In this document: positions 1 through 8,344 of the stretch, one piece after another
Position numbering within the stretch: the stretch's first letter is position 1
Layout of the letters: each line of letters begins with the position of its first letter
Assembly: GCF_050916235.1 (NCBI RefSeq)
Contig: NZ_CP104854.1
Span: 2,418,001 to 2,482,000, forward strand
Direction: 5' to 3'
Source: Maridesulfovibrio sp050916235
Lineage (GTDB): Bacteria; Desulfobacterota; Desulfovibrionia; Desulfovibrionales; Desulfovibrionaceae
Length of the DNA stretch: 64,000 nt
Notes under the pieces: generated by a model
What the model was told of the DNA's origin: nothing
Databases searched by the model: none
What the model saw: only the letters and a program-made list of their open reading frames with translations
Made by a program: the position numbers and the translations under genes

Positions 1-2
1 AA

Positions 3-407
3 CTGGTCCGTGAAGTTCAGCGCGGTAACTACGATATTATCACCACTGAAGAACTTAAAACGCTGCAGGACAAGAAAGCGGATATGCTCATCGTTGATAC
101 CATGCCCTTTGAAGAGAGCTACAAGAAGGAGCATGTTCCCGGTGCAAAACAGTTCCTCTTCCCCATTCCCGATATGGTTGAGTGGGATGTCAAAGCTACC
201 GACGGCAAGACTCAGGAACAGTTCGTCGAGCTGCTCGGTCCTGATAAAGACAAGCTGATCGTTATTTACTGCGGATTCGTGAAGTGCACCCGCAGCCACA
301 ACGGTGCTGCATGGGCCAAGAAGCTCGGCTACACCAACGTCAAACGTTACCCCGGCGGAATCTTTGCATGGAAGGGCGCCAAATACCCTGTTGATTCCGT
401 GAAATAG
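3..407 (+). CDS. Rhodanese-like domain protein (5' end outside window)
   Basis: The frame is open from the left edge, so the N-terminus is missing; an internal ATG at 84 is not the true start. The visible 134 residues form a rhodanese fold: a D-T-M-P-F motif after strand IVD, a GAKQF loop, and the active-site loop YCGFVKCTRSHNGA. Rhodaneses move sulfane sulfur through a catalytic Cys normally arranged C-x4-R. Here the loop holds two cysteines five residues apart (C-x4-C-x-R-S), so which one is catalytic is unclear. The C-terminal KRYPGGIFAWKG strand-turn is typical of the family. A strong terminator follows directly. Sulfur transfer or redox function is inferred from the family; the substrate is unknown. 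Confidence 0.85.
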   Translation: MVREVQRGNYDIITTEELKTLQDKKADMLIVDTMPFEESYKKEHVPGAKQFLFPIPDMVEWDVKATDGKTQEQFVELLGPDKDKLIVIYCGFVKCTRSHNGAAWAKKLGYTNVKRYPGGIFAWKGAKYPVDSVK

Positions 408-428
408 TTTTTCCGAGTTTATGTATGG

Positions 429-470
429 AAAACCGGGCCGTGGCTTTTTGCCGCGGCCCGGTTTTGCTTT
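429..470 (+). terminator. Rho-independent terminator of the rhodanese gene
   Basis: A 15-bp stem (429-443 with 451-465, one G-T pair) encloses a 7-base loop, followed by a T-rich stretch, 22 bases after the stop codon. Confidence 0.85.
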
Positions 471-613
471 TCAGAAGTCATTCCGAATTTACCGCTATCA
501 GATTAGGACTCAGTGGATAGTACGTGCATGGCTGGCAGTGCGTGCAGAGTAAAAGGCTCTTCCCGCTTTATGAGGCTGGTATGCAGCAGTCATGCGTTTA
601 GGTCGCAGGCCGG

Positions 614-1699
614 CTAGCCTTCCACCGCGAGCAGTATTCCGTCCAGCGGAAAGCCTCCTTTCTGCAGCATTTCCCCGGCTGCATGGCAGGCTGTTTCAAC
701 ATCAACTCCGGCCGAAAGTTCGCAGGCCTCCTTCAGTTCGTTGATCGCTTCCCCTACCGACTCAAATGCGTCCAGCATGTTCTTGCTGAAGATGAAAATC
801 CTGTCCCCACGGGCCATTTCGTAGCTTGAACACGGCGGCAGCCCCAGACCGAGGCTTCCCATGTCAGTGCTCTGTCTTTCAATCAGCATGGGCGTGTCTG
901 ACTTTCGCAAAAATATGCATGGTGGAGAGCCGGCGTTGACCACGGTAAGCATTCTGTTTTCCCGGTCTATTTCTGCAAATGTCCCCGAAATGTTATGGTC
1001 TGCACCAAGCATCTGCCTAAGGGTGATGCCTATGTTTCGCATTGTGGTTGAGGGAGAATACAGCGGTCCGGTATTCCCAGAGAGCAGCATCCTTAAAGTC
1101 CTTCTCAACTGCGGGGCATGAACAGGCGGAGTCATGTTGATAATCAGGTGTGCTTCAGAGATGTCACGCAGAAGTACGCTCTCGTGGATGAATGAGTCTG
1201 ATTCCGGTGGGCTGACTGGAAAGACGGATTCATAGCCAGTACCGGGTACTTCCGTTGCCGTTTCCTGTTCAGGGGGCAGGGGTGTGCGTGTCAGAAGTCT
1301 TTTGTCTGCGGCCATGATCTGCAGATGGATTTTAATGCGCTGAAGAACATCCCGGTATTCAAATGGTTTTACTATGAAGTCTACAGCGCCGAGATCGAAC
1401 CCGCGGGTGTTGCTTTTTGGGTCGTCCAGCGCGGTAAGAAATATGATCGGAATTTCGCATGTTTCAGGCGAAAGGCGCAGGGCTGCTGCACACTCGAATC
1501 CGCTCTCTCCGGTCATCATAATATCAAGCAGGACAAGGTCGGGCTTTTCCCTTTCAGCCAGTAGACGCCCATCCCTGCCGTTATTTGCGACAACAGTCCT
1601 GTATCCGTACTGCCGCAGGATGATTTCCAGGAATTCAAGATTGAACGGTTCGTCGTCAACAATAAGAATTTTAGGTATATAGTTCGGTTTTACGGGCAT
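614..1699 (-). CDS. Response regulator with degenerate SpoIIE/PP2C-like output domain
   Basis: This is a 361-residue protein. Residues 8-125 are a canonical receiver: acidic pair D15/D16, phospho-acceptor D59 (LVLLDIMMTG), T89 and K111. After a Pro-rich linker, residues 165-361 resemble the SpoIIE/RsbU phosphatase domain, including NAGSPPCIFLR, a glycine-rich turn MGSLGLGLPP, ARGDRIFIFS and the closing LDGILLAV. The metal-binding first motif (usually a GD-x-x-D pattern) is replaced by LLRDISEAHLIINMTPP, and the final D-D is L-D, so phosphatase activity is doubtful. It may be a phospho-dependent decoy or binding partner in a partner-switch pathway. The ATG has an AAAGGA Shine-Dalgarno upstream. 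No sensor kinase is adjacent. Confidence 0.8.
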   Translation of the reverse strand: MPVKPNYIPKILIVDDEPFNLEFLEIILRQYGYRTVVANNGRDGRLLAEREKPDLVLLDIMMTGESGFECAAALRLSPETCEIPIIFLTALDDPKSNTRGFDLGAVDFIVKPFEYRDVLQRIKIHLQIMAADKRLLTRTPLPPEQETATEVPGTGYESVFPVSPPESDSFIHESVLLRDISEAHLIINMTPPVHAPQLRRTLRMLLSGNTGPLYSPSTTMRNIGITLRQMLGADHNISGTFAEIDRENRMLTVVNAGSPPCIFLRKSDTPMLIERQSTDMGSLGLGLPPCSSYEMARGDRIFIFSKNMLDAFESVGEAINELKEACELSAGVDVETACHAAGEMLQKGGFPLDGILLAVEG

Positions 1700-1929
1700 C
1701 GGTCTGAATCCTTTGCGCTGAATGCATATGTCCGGGCTGGGCGGTTCGGTAAAAAAATGATAAACCAGAAAAAAAGTCTTTATATAATTTTAAAATTGTA
1801 CATTATTCGCGGTGACAGATTGCCAAAAAACAGTCTTCCAATGTAAATTGGTACTCACTTGATAAAGGGCGAAGACGTAAAGCCTTTTTCCCTTTGTTTA
1901 GAGATTTTGTCTACAGGTAAACACTGTAT

Positions 1930-2066
1930 CATCAAAGATGGTATTCAGGCATGTGTGCCGGGGAGCTGTTCAGCCTTCCTGTAACGGAAGCTATCATCTT
2001 TGGTCGGTGTTTGCATGGAAATTGCGCCGGTGGCAGCGGGATTATCGAAACTTTCCGTGGTGCCAC
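1930..2066 (+). ncRNA. Candidate structured leader RNA of ald
   Basis: A 10-bp helix (1934-1943 with 1993-2002, one G-T pair) closes two small hairpins: GGCA/TGCC at about 1948-1959 and CTTCC/GGAAG at about 1975-1990. A second hairpin follows: GTGGCA 2030-2035 with TGCCAC 2061-2066, plus an inner CGGGA/TTTCCG helix. It ends about 20 bases before the ald Shine-Dalgarno. I could not match it to a known riboswitch class (checked by eye against glycine, TPP, c-di-GMP and fluoride signatures). The structure is seen; a regulatory role is inferred. Confidence 0.4.
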
Positions 2067-2099
2067 GAATTTTTCAAATTTTATTGCAGGAGTAGAAAC

Positions 2100-3206
2100 A
2101 TGCTGATCGGTGTTCCCAGAGAAATCAAAACCATGGAAAACAGAGTCGCCATGACTCCCGGTGCTGTTGAAACACTTGTACGTCGCGGGCACGCTGTTGT
2201 CGTCGAGCAGGGGGCCGGGATCGGTTCCGGGCTTGCTGACGAGGAATACGTGGCTGCGGGGGCCAGAATGGTCACGGCCGAAGAGGCCTGGGCTGCCGAG
2301 ATGGTCATAAAGGTCAAGGAACCGATCGCCTCGGAATACAAGTATCTGCGTAAAGACCTCCTGCTTTTTACCTATCTGCATCTAGCTGCTGACGAATCTC
2401 TTACCAAAGCACTTCTCGAGGCCGGAACTACCGGGGTGGCTTATGAAACAGTTCAGCTGCCTGACGGTTCCCTGCCGCTGCTGACCCCCATGAGTGAGGT
2501 TGCCGGACGCATGGCTGCACAGGAAGGAGCTCTGCACCTTGAGAAACCCAAAGGCGGACGCGGGGTTCTGGTTGGCGGTGTTCCCGGAGTGGCCCCGGCC
2601 AACGTCATGATTCTCGGCGGCGGTGTGGTCGGAACCAATGCCGCGAAGATCGCCGCAGGCATGGGCGCACGGGTGACAATTTTTGACGTCAACCACGCCC
2701 GGCTTCAGTATCTGGACGATATCTTCGGGGGACGTGTGACCACCATAACCTCTACCGAGCCCAATATCCGCGCCGCTGTTACTCAGGCTGACCTTATTAT
2801 CGGGGCTGTTCTCATTCCCGGCGCAAAGGCTCCAAACCTGATTACGAGGGATATGCTTTCAACCATGAAGGAAGGGGCTGTCATTGTAGACGTTGCCGTC
2901 GATCAGGGCGGATGTGTCGAGACCATCAAGCCCACCACTCATTCCGATCCCACTTATGTTGTGGACGGCGTGATCCATTACGGTGTTGCCAATATGCCCG
3001 GTGCAGTTCCCCGGACCTCCACTTTTGCCCTTGTGAATCAGACCCTGCCCTATGCCCTGCAGCTCGCAGATAAGGGATTGGATGCACTGCGCAGGAACAA
3101 TTCTCTCAAGCTCGGCCTGAATACCATGGGCGGCAGGCTGACCTGCGCAGCTGTGGGAGAGGCTTTTGGAATTGAGACCGTGTCTCCGGACGAGGTCTTG
3201 AACTGA
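2100..3206 (+). CDS. ald: Alanine dehydrogenase
   Basis: This enzyme catalyses NAD-dependent oxidative deamination of L-alanine to pyruvate and ammonia, or the reverse. The 368-residue product matches the family's usual length and begins MLIGVPREIK, the standard N-terminus. The frame is open further upstream to 1938, but the ATG at 2100 has AGGAG at 2089-2093 and the longer extension has no family resemblance. Visible motifs are the substrate-binding Lys in VIKVKEP (K73), the catalytic His in TYLHLAAD (H94), the Rossmann loop ILGGGVVGTNAAKIA near residue 170, and the catalytic Asp in VDVAVDQGG near 270. It is monocistronic, with a folded leader upstream and a terminator downstream. Confidence 0.97.
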   Translation: MLIGVPREIKTMENRVAMTPGAVETLVRRGHAVVVEQGAGIGSGLADEEYVAAGARMVTAEEAWAAEMVIKVKEPIASEYKYLRKDLLLFTYLHLAADESLTKALLEAGTTGVAYETVQLPDGSLPLLTPMSEVAGRMAAQEGALHLEKPKGGRGVLVGGVPGVAPANVMILGGGVVGTNAAKIAAGMGARVTIFDVNHARLQYLDDIFGGRVTTITSTEPNIRAAVTQADLIIGAVLIPGAKAPNLITRDMLSTMKEGAVIVDVAVDQGGCVETIKPTTHSDPTYVVDGVIHYGVANMPGAVPRTSTFALVNQTLPYALQLADKGLDALRRNNSLKLGLNTMGGRLTCAAVGEAFGIETVSPDEVLN

Positions 3207-3243
3207 TATTGCGTCTTGCGTTATTGTTATTGATTGTTGTTGT

Positions 3244-3276
3244 CGGGGTGGAGGTGTTGCCTTCACCCCGTTTTAT
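3244..3276 (+). terminator. Terminator of ald
   Basis: An 11-bp stem, CGGGGTGGAGG (3244-3254) with CCTTCACCCCG (3260-3270), has one mismatch and is followed by TTTTA. Confidence 0.85.
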
Positions 3277-3438
3277 TTGTTTCGGGCTGTATTCTGTCGA
3301 ATGCGGTGGTTAATGTGCGGTATTTGATGTATGATCAGAATTGCCGAAAATTGATGACGGCAGTTTCTGCATTCAGCGGTAAAAAGCAGTTCGAGCTGTG
3401 CAGATAAGGGTTATGAATCACGTAAGGAAGATATTCTC

Positions 3439-3807
3439 ATGCAGCACTCCATTCTTATTCTCGATGACGATGTCCATGTCAGGGAAAGTCTTGCAATCGC
3501 TCTTGAAGACGAGGGTTTTATCGTTTTCGAGGCGGATAGTGCGGAGGCGGCATTTGAGTTTCTTGAGGTCAGACGGGTTGATATGGTCATTGTTGATCTG
3601 AGATTGCCGGGCATGAATGGAACTGATTTCATCAACGCGGCAGCCGTCCGCTGGCCGGATATGAAATTCGTGATTTATACGGGGTCTCCTGAATTTAAGA
3701 TACCACTTGGTTTGTCACGGAAAACCAATGTTTCCAACTCAGTTTTTATAAAACCGCTACCCTCGAGCGATCCCCTTGTTGATGAGATGAGGCGCATGCT
3801 GGCATAG
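3439..3807 (+). CDS. Single-domain response regulator (CheY-like receiver)
   Basis: The 122-residue protein is only a receiver domain. It has the acidic cluster D9-D10-D11, phospho-acceptor D53 (VIVDLRLPGMNG), T81 and K105 (FIKPL). All residues for phosphorylation are present. There is no output domain, so it should act by binding a partner or relaying phosphate. It stands alone between ald and an orphan motB-like gene, both on the same strand; 95 bases separate it from the motB gene. A flagellar-motor link is only suggested by this neighbour. Confidence 0.85.
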   Translation: MQHSILILDDDVHVRESLAIALEDEGFIVFEADSAEAAFEFLEVRRVDMVIVDLRLPGMNGTDFINAAAVRWPDMKFVIYTGSPEFKIPLGLSRKTNVSNSVFIKPLPSSDPLVDEMRRMLA

Positions 3808-3902
3808 CGGAGCAGGAAAAATGAATTTGCAATAGTTGCCGGTAAGTGGTTATTAACTGGGCAGTCGCTTTTCAGTAAGCAGGTTTTGCGGAGATATTAC
3901 CA

Positions 3903-4655
3903 GTGGCGAAGCAGAAAGAAGAAATCATATACGTAATGGGGAAGGCCCCGACTGAACCTCCTCCAGAGGAGGGACTGCCGCCATGGATGGCAACGTTTGC
4001 CGACATGGTGACGCTGCTGCTGTGCTTTTTCGTGCTTCTCCTTTCGTTTGCCAACCAGGATGTTGCAAACTTTGAAGCACTGAAAGGGTCCATGCGTGAC
4101 GCTTTCGGTGTGCAGTTTCAGGACTCTAAGGCAAAGCACATGGCTTTTTCCGAAAGTCCGTATACGGCCTCATCAGAGAGTGCGAAAGCCAAGAAAAAGA
4201 TGGAAGCCCTTGAGGTTGAGATCCGTGCTTTTATAACGGCCGGCAAAATGCAGAATCTGATGGCAGTGAATACTGACCAGAACGGCGTACTGGTCAGGGT
4301 GCCTACCCGGGCGATTTTTATGCCCGGCACTGCTGAGATCAATCCGGAAGCGGTCAAGTTGCTGGACAAGGTTGCCTCGATAATGAAAACCAAGAATTTC
4401 AATCTGGTTGTCCGCGGGCATACTGATGACCGGGCAACCAAGAATAATATCTACAGCTCCAACTGGGAGCTTTCTGCGGCCCGTGCAGCCTCCTGCCTGC
4501 GCTATATTTTGAAGAAGACAGGTATCTCGCCCAACCGTCTCAAGGCGGTTGGCTATGCCGGGACCAAGCCCCTTGTTCCGAATACCTCTAATCGGAACAG
4601 GGCTATCAATCGCAGAGTTGAATTTTACTACCAGCCGCCGGAAGATAAGTGGTAA
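3903..4655 (+). CDS. motB: MotB-like stator protein (orphan paralogue)
   Basis: Flagellar stator B subunits couple ion flow to rotation and anchor to peptidoglycan. This 250-residue protein has an N-terminal cytoplasmic tail, one membrane helix (about 32-51) with the ion-binding Asp D34 in ATFADMVTLLL, a plug/linker, and a C-terminal OmpA-like peptidoglycan-binding domain (about 130-245) with VVRGHTDD and NWELSAARA motifs. It starts with GTG at 3903, with GGAG about 9 bases upstream. There is no motA beside it. A second MotB (61436-62182) shares the segment PPPEEGLPPWMATFADMVTL, so the two are paralogues. It could pair with the MotA at 62227 or with an unlinked MotA. Confidence 0.88.
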   Translation: MAKQKEEIIYVMGKAPTEPPPEEGLPPWMATFADMVTLLLCFFVLLLSFANQDVANFEALKGSMRDAFGVQFQDSKAKHMAFSESPYTASSESAKAKKKMEALEVEIRAFITAGKMQNLMAVNTDQNGVLVRVPTRAIFMPGTAEINPEAVKLLDKVASIMKTKNFNLVVRGHTDDRATKNNIYSSNWELSAARAASCLRYILKKTGISPNRLKAVGYAGTKPLVPNTSNRNRAINRRVEFYYQPPEDKW

Positions 4656-4676
4656 AGTGGCTGGCTGCATTTATAG

Positions 4677-4729
4677 GCAACAAAACAGCCCGGAGTTTCC
4701 GTTACGGAAACTCCGGGCTGTTTTGTTGC
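4677..4729. terminator. Bidirectional terminator between convergent motB-like gene and mucR
   Basis: A perfect 25-bp inverted repeat (4677-4701 with 4705-4729) encloses a 3-base TTA gap. The outer arms are A-rich on one side and T-rich on the other, so the hairpin can stop transcription in both directions. Confidence 0.9.
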
Positions 4730-4760
4730 TGGGGCCAGACTTCTGGCAGATGATATGCTG

Positions 4761-5159
4761 CTAGTCCTGCTTCTTGCGCTTTTCCCAGAGCTTCATATCC
4801 TTCATCTTTTTGCGTCTTTCCCGTTGCAGGGATTTGCAGACCAGCGGTGTGTTCTTGGGATAGCCCCACTTCTCACGGTATTCATCCGGGGTCAGGTCGA
4901 ATTTTGCCAGATGACGCTTGGTAAGTACTTTAAAAGATTTGCCGGATTCAAGGCAGACTATGGATTTTTCCCTGATCGCTTTTTTGGGATCTACGGTCGG
5001 TGTCGGTTCGCTGGAGATCTTATCCTGCATACCTTCACTGATTCTGCGGATTCCATCTGACAGTTTTTGAACCATGGAGGTGATTTCCTCTTCGGTCATG
5101 GTCCTTACGCTTGCCTGAGCTTTTACTATTTCAAGAGCTTCTTTCAAGTGGTCTTCCAT
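4761..5159 (-). CDS. MucR/Ros-family transcriptional regulator
   Basis: The 132-residue protein has a helical N-terminus (1-55) and a Ros/MucR prokaryotic zinc-finger-like DNA-binding domain at about 57-125, with KRHLAKF, TPDEYREKWGYP and LVCKSLQRERRKK. Family members bind AT-rich DNA and silence exopolysaccharide, motility or cell-cycle genes. The Cys2His2 site normally starts C-x2-C or C-x2-D; here it reads CLESGKSF, with Ser in the second position, so zinc binding may be altered or absent. The AT-rich DNA upstream (5160-5300) has repeated ATCAAT motifs and could be an autoregulatory site. The protein is strongly basic towards the C-terminus. Confidence 0.9.
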   Translation of the reverse strand: MEDHLKEALEIVKAQASVRTMTEEEITSMVQKLSDGIRRISEGMQDKISSEPTPTVDPKKAIREKSIVCLESGKSFKVLTKRHLAKFDLTPDEYREKWGYPKNTPLVCKSLQRERRKKMKDMKLWEKRKKQD

Positions 5160-5736
5160 TGTTTTCTCTCCCTTTTATTTATCAATAATTATCAATTTTT
5201 GAGTTCATATTGTGATGCTGTTCAACAGTATTGTCATTTGTTCTGTTGGGTGTGGTCAGGGAATATAATCAGCTGGAGTATGTTATTATAAAGCGACCAG
5301 CCTGCTTGTTTCACTAACCTGATCCAATACCCATGATGAATTATTATTAGCACTATCCGGGGATAAAGGTGAAGTGGAATGTTAAAAAAATGTTCACTCA
5401 GTTTGCATTGGCAACTGATTACAGTGTGCATATTTTGCTTGGCTGTTGGTTAAATATTGTTTCATGTCCTGCAGGTTTGTGATTAAAAGTGATCAATTCT
5501 GATGCGGTATGTGCTGTTTTTATCAGTATTTTCGAAAGGCTGCTGTTCAGCATCTCCAGTTCGCAGGTGTTGTCGGAATGTGTATTCACGTACTTTTTCA
5601 AAGTTGGAGTTACATTTTTCGGTGTAGTGGGGTATATGTAAGTCAGTGTGGTGCCTCCCTGAGAATATGTATTTTTCGTACAGGTGGACGGCAGCGCTGA
5701 AGTGAGAAAAGTCAATGCGAATAATGAGAGGTCGTC
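5160..5736. other. AT-rich intergenic region between mucR and glgP
   Basis: This is 577 bases between divergently transcribed genes, clearly richer in A+T than its surroundings. A frame on the minus strand across 5419-5991 runs into glgP and has no recognisable product. The region should hold promoters for both genes; I could not assign -35/-10 boxes with confidence. Clusters of ATCAAT lie next to the mucR start (5178-5196). Confidence 0.5.
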
Positions 5737-8211
5737 ATGTCTAAACTGGATTCCAGCGAGATTCTTGAACAGATGGGTGGTCTGGATGTTGATTCCCTGG
5801 CTAAAAGTATCTGTCTTCACCATCTTTCGAATCTTGGTCGCGATTACGGAAGGTCCGATCTGTTTTCCCTGTATCAGGCACTTGCCCTTTCCCTTCGGGA
5901 CCGTTTGGTCGGCAACTGGGTAAAAACCCAGCGGTCCTATTACAACCAGCGGGCAAAGAGTGTTTATTACCTTTCCCTTGAGTTCCTGCACGGTAAATCA
6001 CTTGGCAGCAACGCACTTAGTCTTGGCGTTGAAAAGGAGTGTGCCGAGGCTCTGGAGAGATTTGATGCCGGTTTTGAGGAGGTTGAAGGTGCCGAGGCTG
6101 ATGCCGGTCTGGGAAATGGCGGACTCGGCAGGCTTGCTTCATGCTTTCTGGATTCAATGGCCACGCTCGGAATTTCCGGTTACGGGTACGGCATCAGATA
6201 TGAATACGGTATTTTCAAACAGAACATAGAAAACGGGGAACAGGTTGAAATGCCGGATGACTGGCTGCACTCCGGTAACCCGTGGGAATTCCGCAGACGC
6301 GGGTTTATGTTTACCATCCGCCTGTACGGACGCGAAGAGCAGTATACCCACGAGGACGGGTCAATACGCCACCGCTGGGCGGATACTGCCAAGGTTATGG
6401 CTATGCCTGTGGACATGCTTATTCCCGGATACCGCAACGGCAATGTCATCAACATGCGCCTCTGGGAGGCCCAGCCGGCCCGCAGATTCAATCTGGATCT
6501 GTTCAACAGTGGAGACTACATCCGTTCCATGGAGGACGCGGTTCGCTCCGAAACCATTTCCAAGGTCCTTTATCCAAACGATAATGTGAGCAAGGGACGT
6601 GAGTTGCGGCTTGTGCAGCAGTATTTTTTTGTCTCCGCAACCATTCAGGATATGATGCGCCGGTTCAATAAGCTAAAACTGGATTTTTCCGAGCTTCCGA
6701 ACAGATCCGTGGTGCAGTTGAACGAAACTCACCCGGCCATAGCCATCCCGGAGCTTATGCGCATCCTCATTGACGAATACATGCTCAACTGGGATCAGGC
6801 CTGGCGGATATGCCGGCGCACCTTTGCCTACACCAACCATACGGTCATGCCGGAAGCCCTTGAAAAATGGCCTCTGGACATGATGCGTAAGGTTCTGCCC
6901 CGGCATGTATCCATAATATTCGAGATCAACCGGCGTTTTATGGAAGAGGTTAAAATCAGGTTTCCCGGCGATGAAGACCGCCTGAAGCGCATGTCCATAA
7001 TTGAGGACAACGGAGCACCGCAGGTCCGCATGGCCTGGCTGGCCGTGGTGGGCAGCTTTGCGGTCAACGGGGTCTCCTCCCTGCACGGGGAGCTCATTAA
7101 GAAGACGATCTTCAAGGACTTTGTCGAAATGTTCCCGGGAAGGTTCACCTCGGTTACCAACGGAATTACTCCGCGCCGATGGCTCAAGCAGTGCAACCAC
7201 CCGCTTTCGGACCTGATTACCGAAAAGATAGGTCCGAAATGGGTGACTGACCTTGACCGTCTGCAGGAACTCAAGCCTCTGGCCGAGGATCCGGAATTTC
7301 AGGAGCGCTGGTATCAGTGCCGTCTGCAGGCCAAGGAGCGGCTGGTAAAGTATGCCCGCAATGATTACGGGCTGTATCTGCCTGCTGACTGGATGTACGA
7401 TGTCCATGTCAAACGCATTCATGAATACAAGCGTCAGGTGCTTAATGTTCTGCATGCGGTAACCCTCTACTGCAGGCTGAAGAATGATCCGAACAGCGTA
7501 TCGGTTTCCAGACTGAAGCTTTTTGCCGGCAAAGCCGCTCCGGGATATTTTCTGGCCAAGCGGATAATCAGGCTGATCAATTCCGTGGGGGCGGTCGTAA
7601 ATTCCGATCCTACGGTCAACCATCGGCTGCGCATAGCATTTATGCCTAACTACCGGGTATCTCAGGCCGAGAGGATTATTCCGGCAACCGACCTCTCGGA
7701 GCAGATCTCTCTTGCAGGAACCGAGGCTTCCGGAACCGGAAATATGAAATTCGCATTGAACGGGGCCTTGACCATCGGGACTTTGGACGGAGCAAATATC
7801 GAGATCATGGAGGAGGTCGGTTCGGATAATATGTTCATTTTCGGTATGGACGCTGATGAAGTGGATGCGTGCAGGCACAACGGGTACAATCCGTCAGAAG
7901 TTGCAGCCTCTGACAGGGAGCTTTCCGAGGCTCTGCATTACATCGGTGACGGCACCTTCTCCGAGGGGGACAGGAATATGTTCAGGCCGATACTGGATTC
8001 CCTTTTCGACGGCGGAGATCCATACATGGTTCTGGCGGACTATCGGGCCTATGTTGACGCACAGGATCGGGTAGATGCGCTCTGGCTTGATCGCAGCGGC
8101 TGGCTGAGGAGCTCTATCCTGAATACTGCCGGTTCCGGACGTTTTTCCAGCGACCGGGCCATCATGGACTATGCCGGAAGCATCTGGGGAGTTCGTCCTA
8201 TGAACAGTTGA
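5737..8211 (+). CDS. glgP: Glycogen/alpha-glucan phosphorylase
   Basis: This enzyme releases glucose-1-phosphate from glycogen or maltodextrin with pyridoxal phosphate as cofactor. It has 824 residues, the normal length. Recognisable blocks are SVYYLSLEFLHGKSL, DAGLGNGGLGRLASCF, GYGIRYEYGIFKQ, QLNETHPAIAIPELMR and VTNGITPRRWL. The cofactor-binding segment EASGTGNMKFALNG carries the Schiff-base lysine, followed by GTLDGANIE. The start ATG follows a weak GAGAGG. It is monocistronic, ending in a hairpin at 8230-8266. It would mobilise stored polyglucose, an energy reserve known in Desulfovibrio. Confidence 0.97.
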   Translation: MSKLDSSEILEQMGGLDVDSLAKSICLHHLSNLGRDYGRSDLFSLYQALALSLRDRLVGNWVKTQRSYYNQRAKSVYYLSLEFLHGKSLGSNALSLGVEKECAEALERFDAGFEEVEGAEADAGLGNGGLGRLASCFLDSMATLGISGYGYGIRYEYGIFKQNIENGEQVEMPDDWLHSGNPWEFRRRGFMFTIRLYGREEQYTHEDGSIRHRWADTAKVMAMPVDMLIPGYRNGNVINMRLWEAQPARRFNLDLFNSGDYIRSMEDAVRSETISKVLYPNDNVSKGRELRLVQQYFFVSATIQDMMRRFNKLKLDFSELPNRSVVQLNETHPAIAIPELMRILIDEYMLNWDQAWRICRRTFAYTNHTVMPEALEKWPLDMMRKVLPRHVSIIFEINRRFMEEVKIRFPGDEDRLKRMSIIEDNGAPQVRMAWLAVVGSFAVNGVSSLHGELIKKTIFKDFVEMFPGRFTSVTNGITPRRWLKQCNHPLSDLITEKIGPKWVTDLDRLQELKPLAEDPEFQERWYQCRLQAKERLVKYARNDYGLYLPADWMYDVHVKRIHEYKRQVLNVLHAVTLYCRLKNDPNSVSVSRLKLFAGKAAPGYFLAKRIIRLINSVGAVVNSDPTVNHRLRIAFMPNYRVSQAERIIPATDLSEQISLAGTEASGTGNMKFALNGALTIGTLDGANIEIMEEVGSDNMFIFGMDADEVDACRHNGYNPSEVAASDRELSEALHYIGDGTFSEGDRNMFRPILDSLFDGGDPYMVLADYRAYVDAQDRVDALWLDRSGWLRSSILNTAGSGRFSSDRAIMDYAGSIWGVRPMNS

Positions 8212-8229
8212 TCTGGTGAAAACAGTTTC

Positions 8230-8270
8230 CGAAGCGGGCGGACCTTTCAGGTCTGCCGATGCTTCGTTTG
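8230..8270 (+). terminator. Terminator of glgP
   Basis: A hairpin of CGAAGC...GGACC with GGTC...GCTTCG (8230-8266, with internal mismatches) is followed by TTTGT, about 20 bases after the stop. Confidence 0.65.
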
Positions 8271-8344
8271 TAAGGTGCCGTCAGTAATATCGGCGGGCAG
8301 CATTTTACCGCCTTGCATGGTTAATTCGTTCGGAGCAGTATCGA

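Noticed and set aside
1785..1990. c-di-GMP (GEMM) or glycine riboswitch upstream of ald
   Set aside because: A GACGTAAAGCC string is reminiscent of GEMM, but the other conserved loop and receptor sequences are missing; glycine-riboswitch signatures are also absent.
2100..3206. Longer alanine dehydrogenase starting at 1938
   Set aside because: The extension is out of character for the family, falls in the folded leader, and the ATG at 2100 has AGGAG at the right distance.
5419..5991. 190-residue minus-strand frame across the glgP start
   Set aside because: No recognisable domain, crosses the glgP promoter and N-terminus, and composition follows the AT-rich DNA.
6673..7878. 401-residue minus-strand open frame inside glgP
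   Set aside because: Antisense shadow of a complete glycogen phosphorylase with intact motifs.
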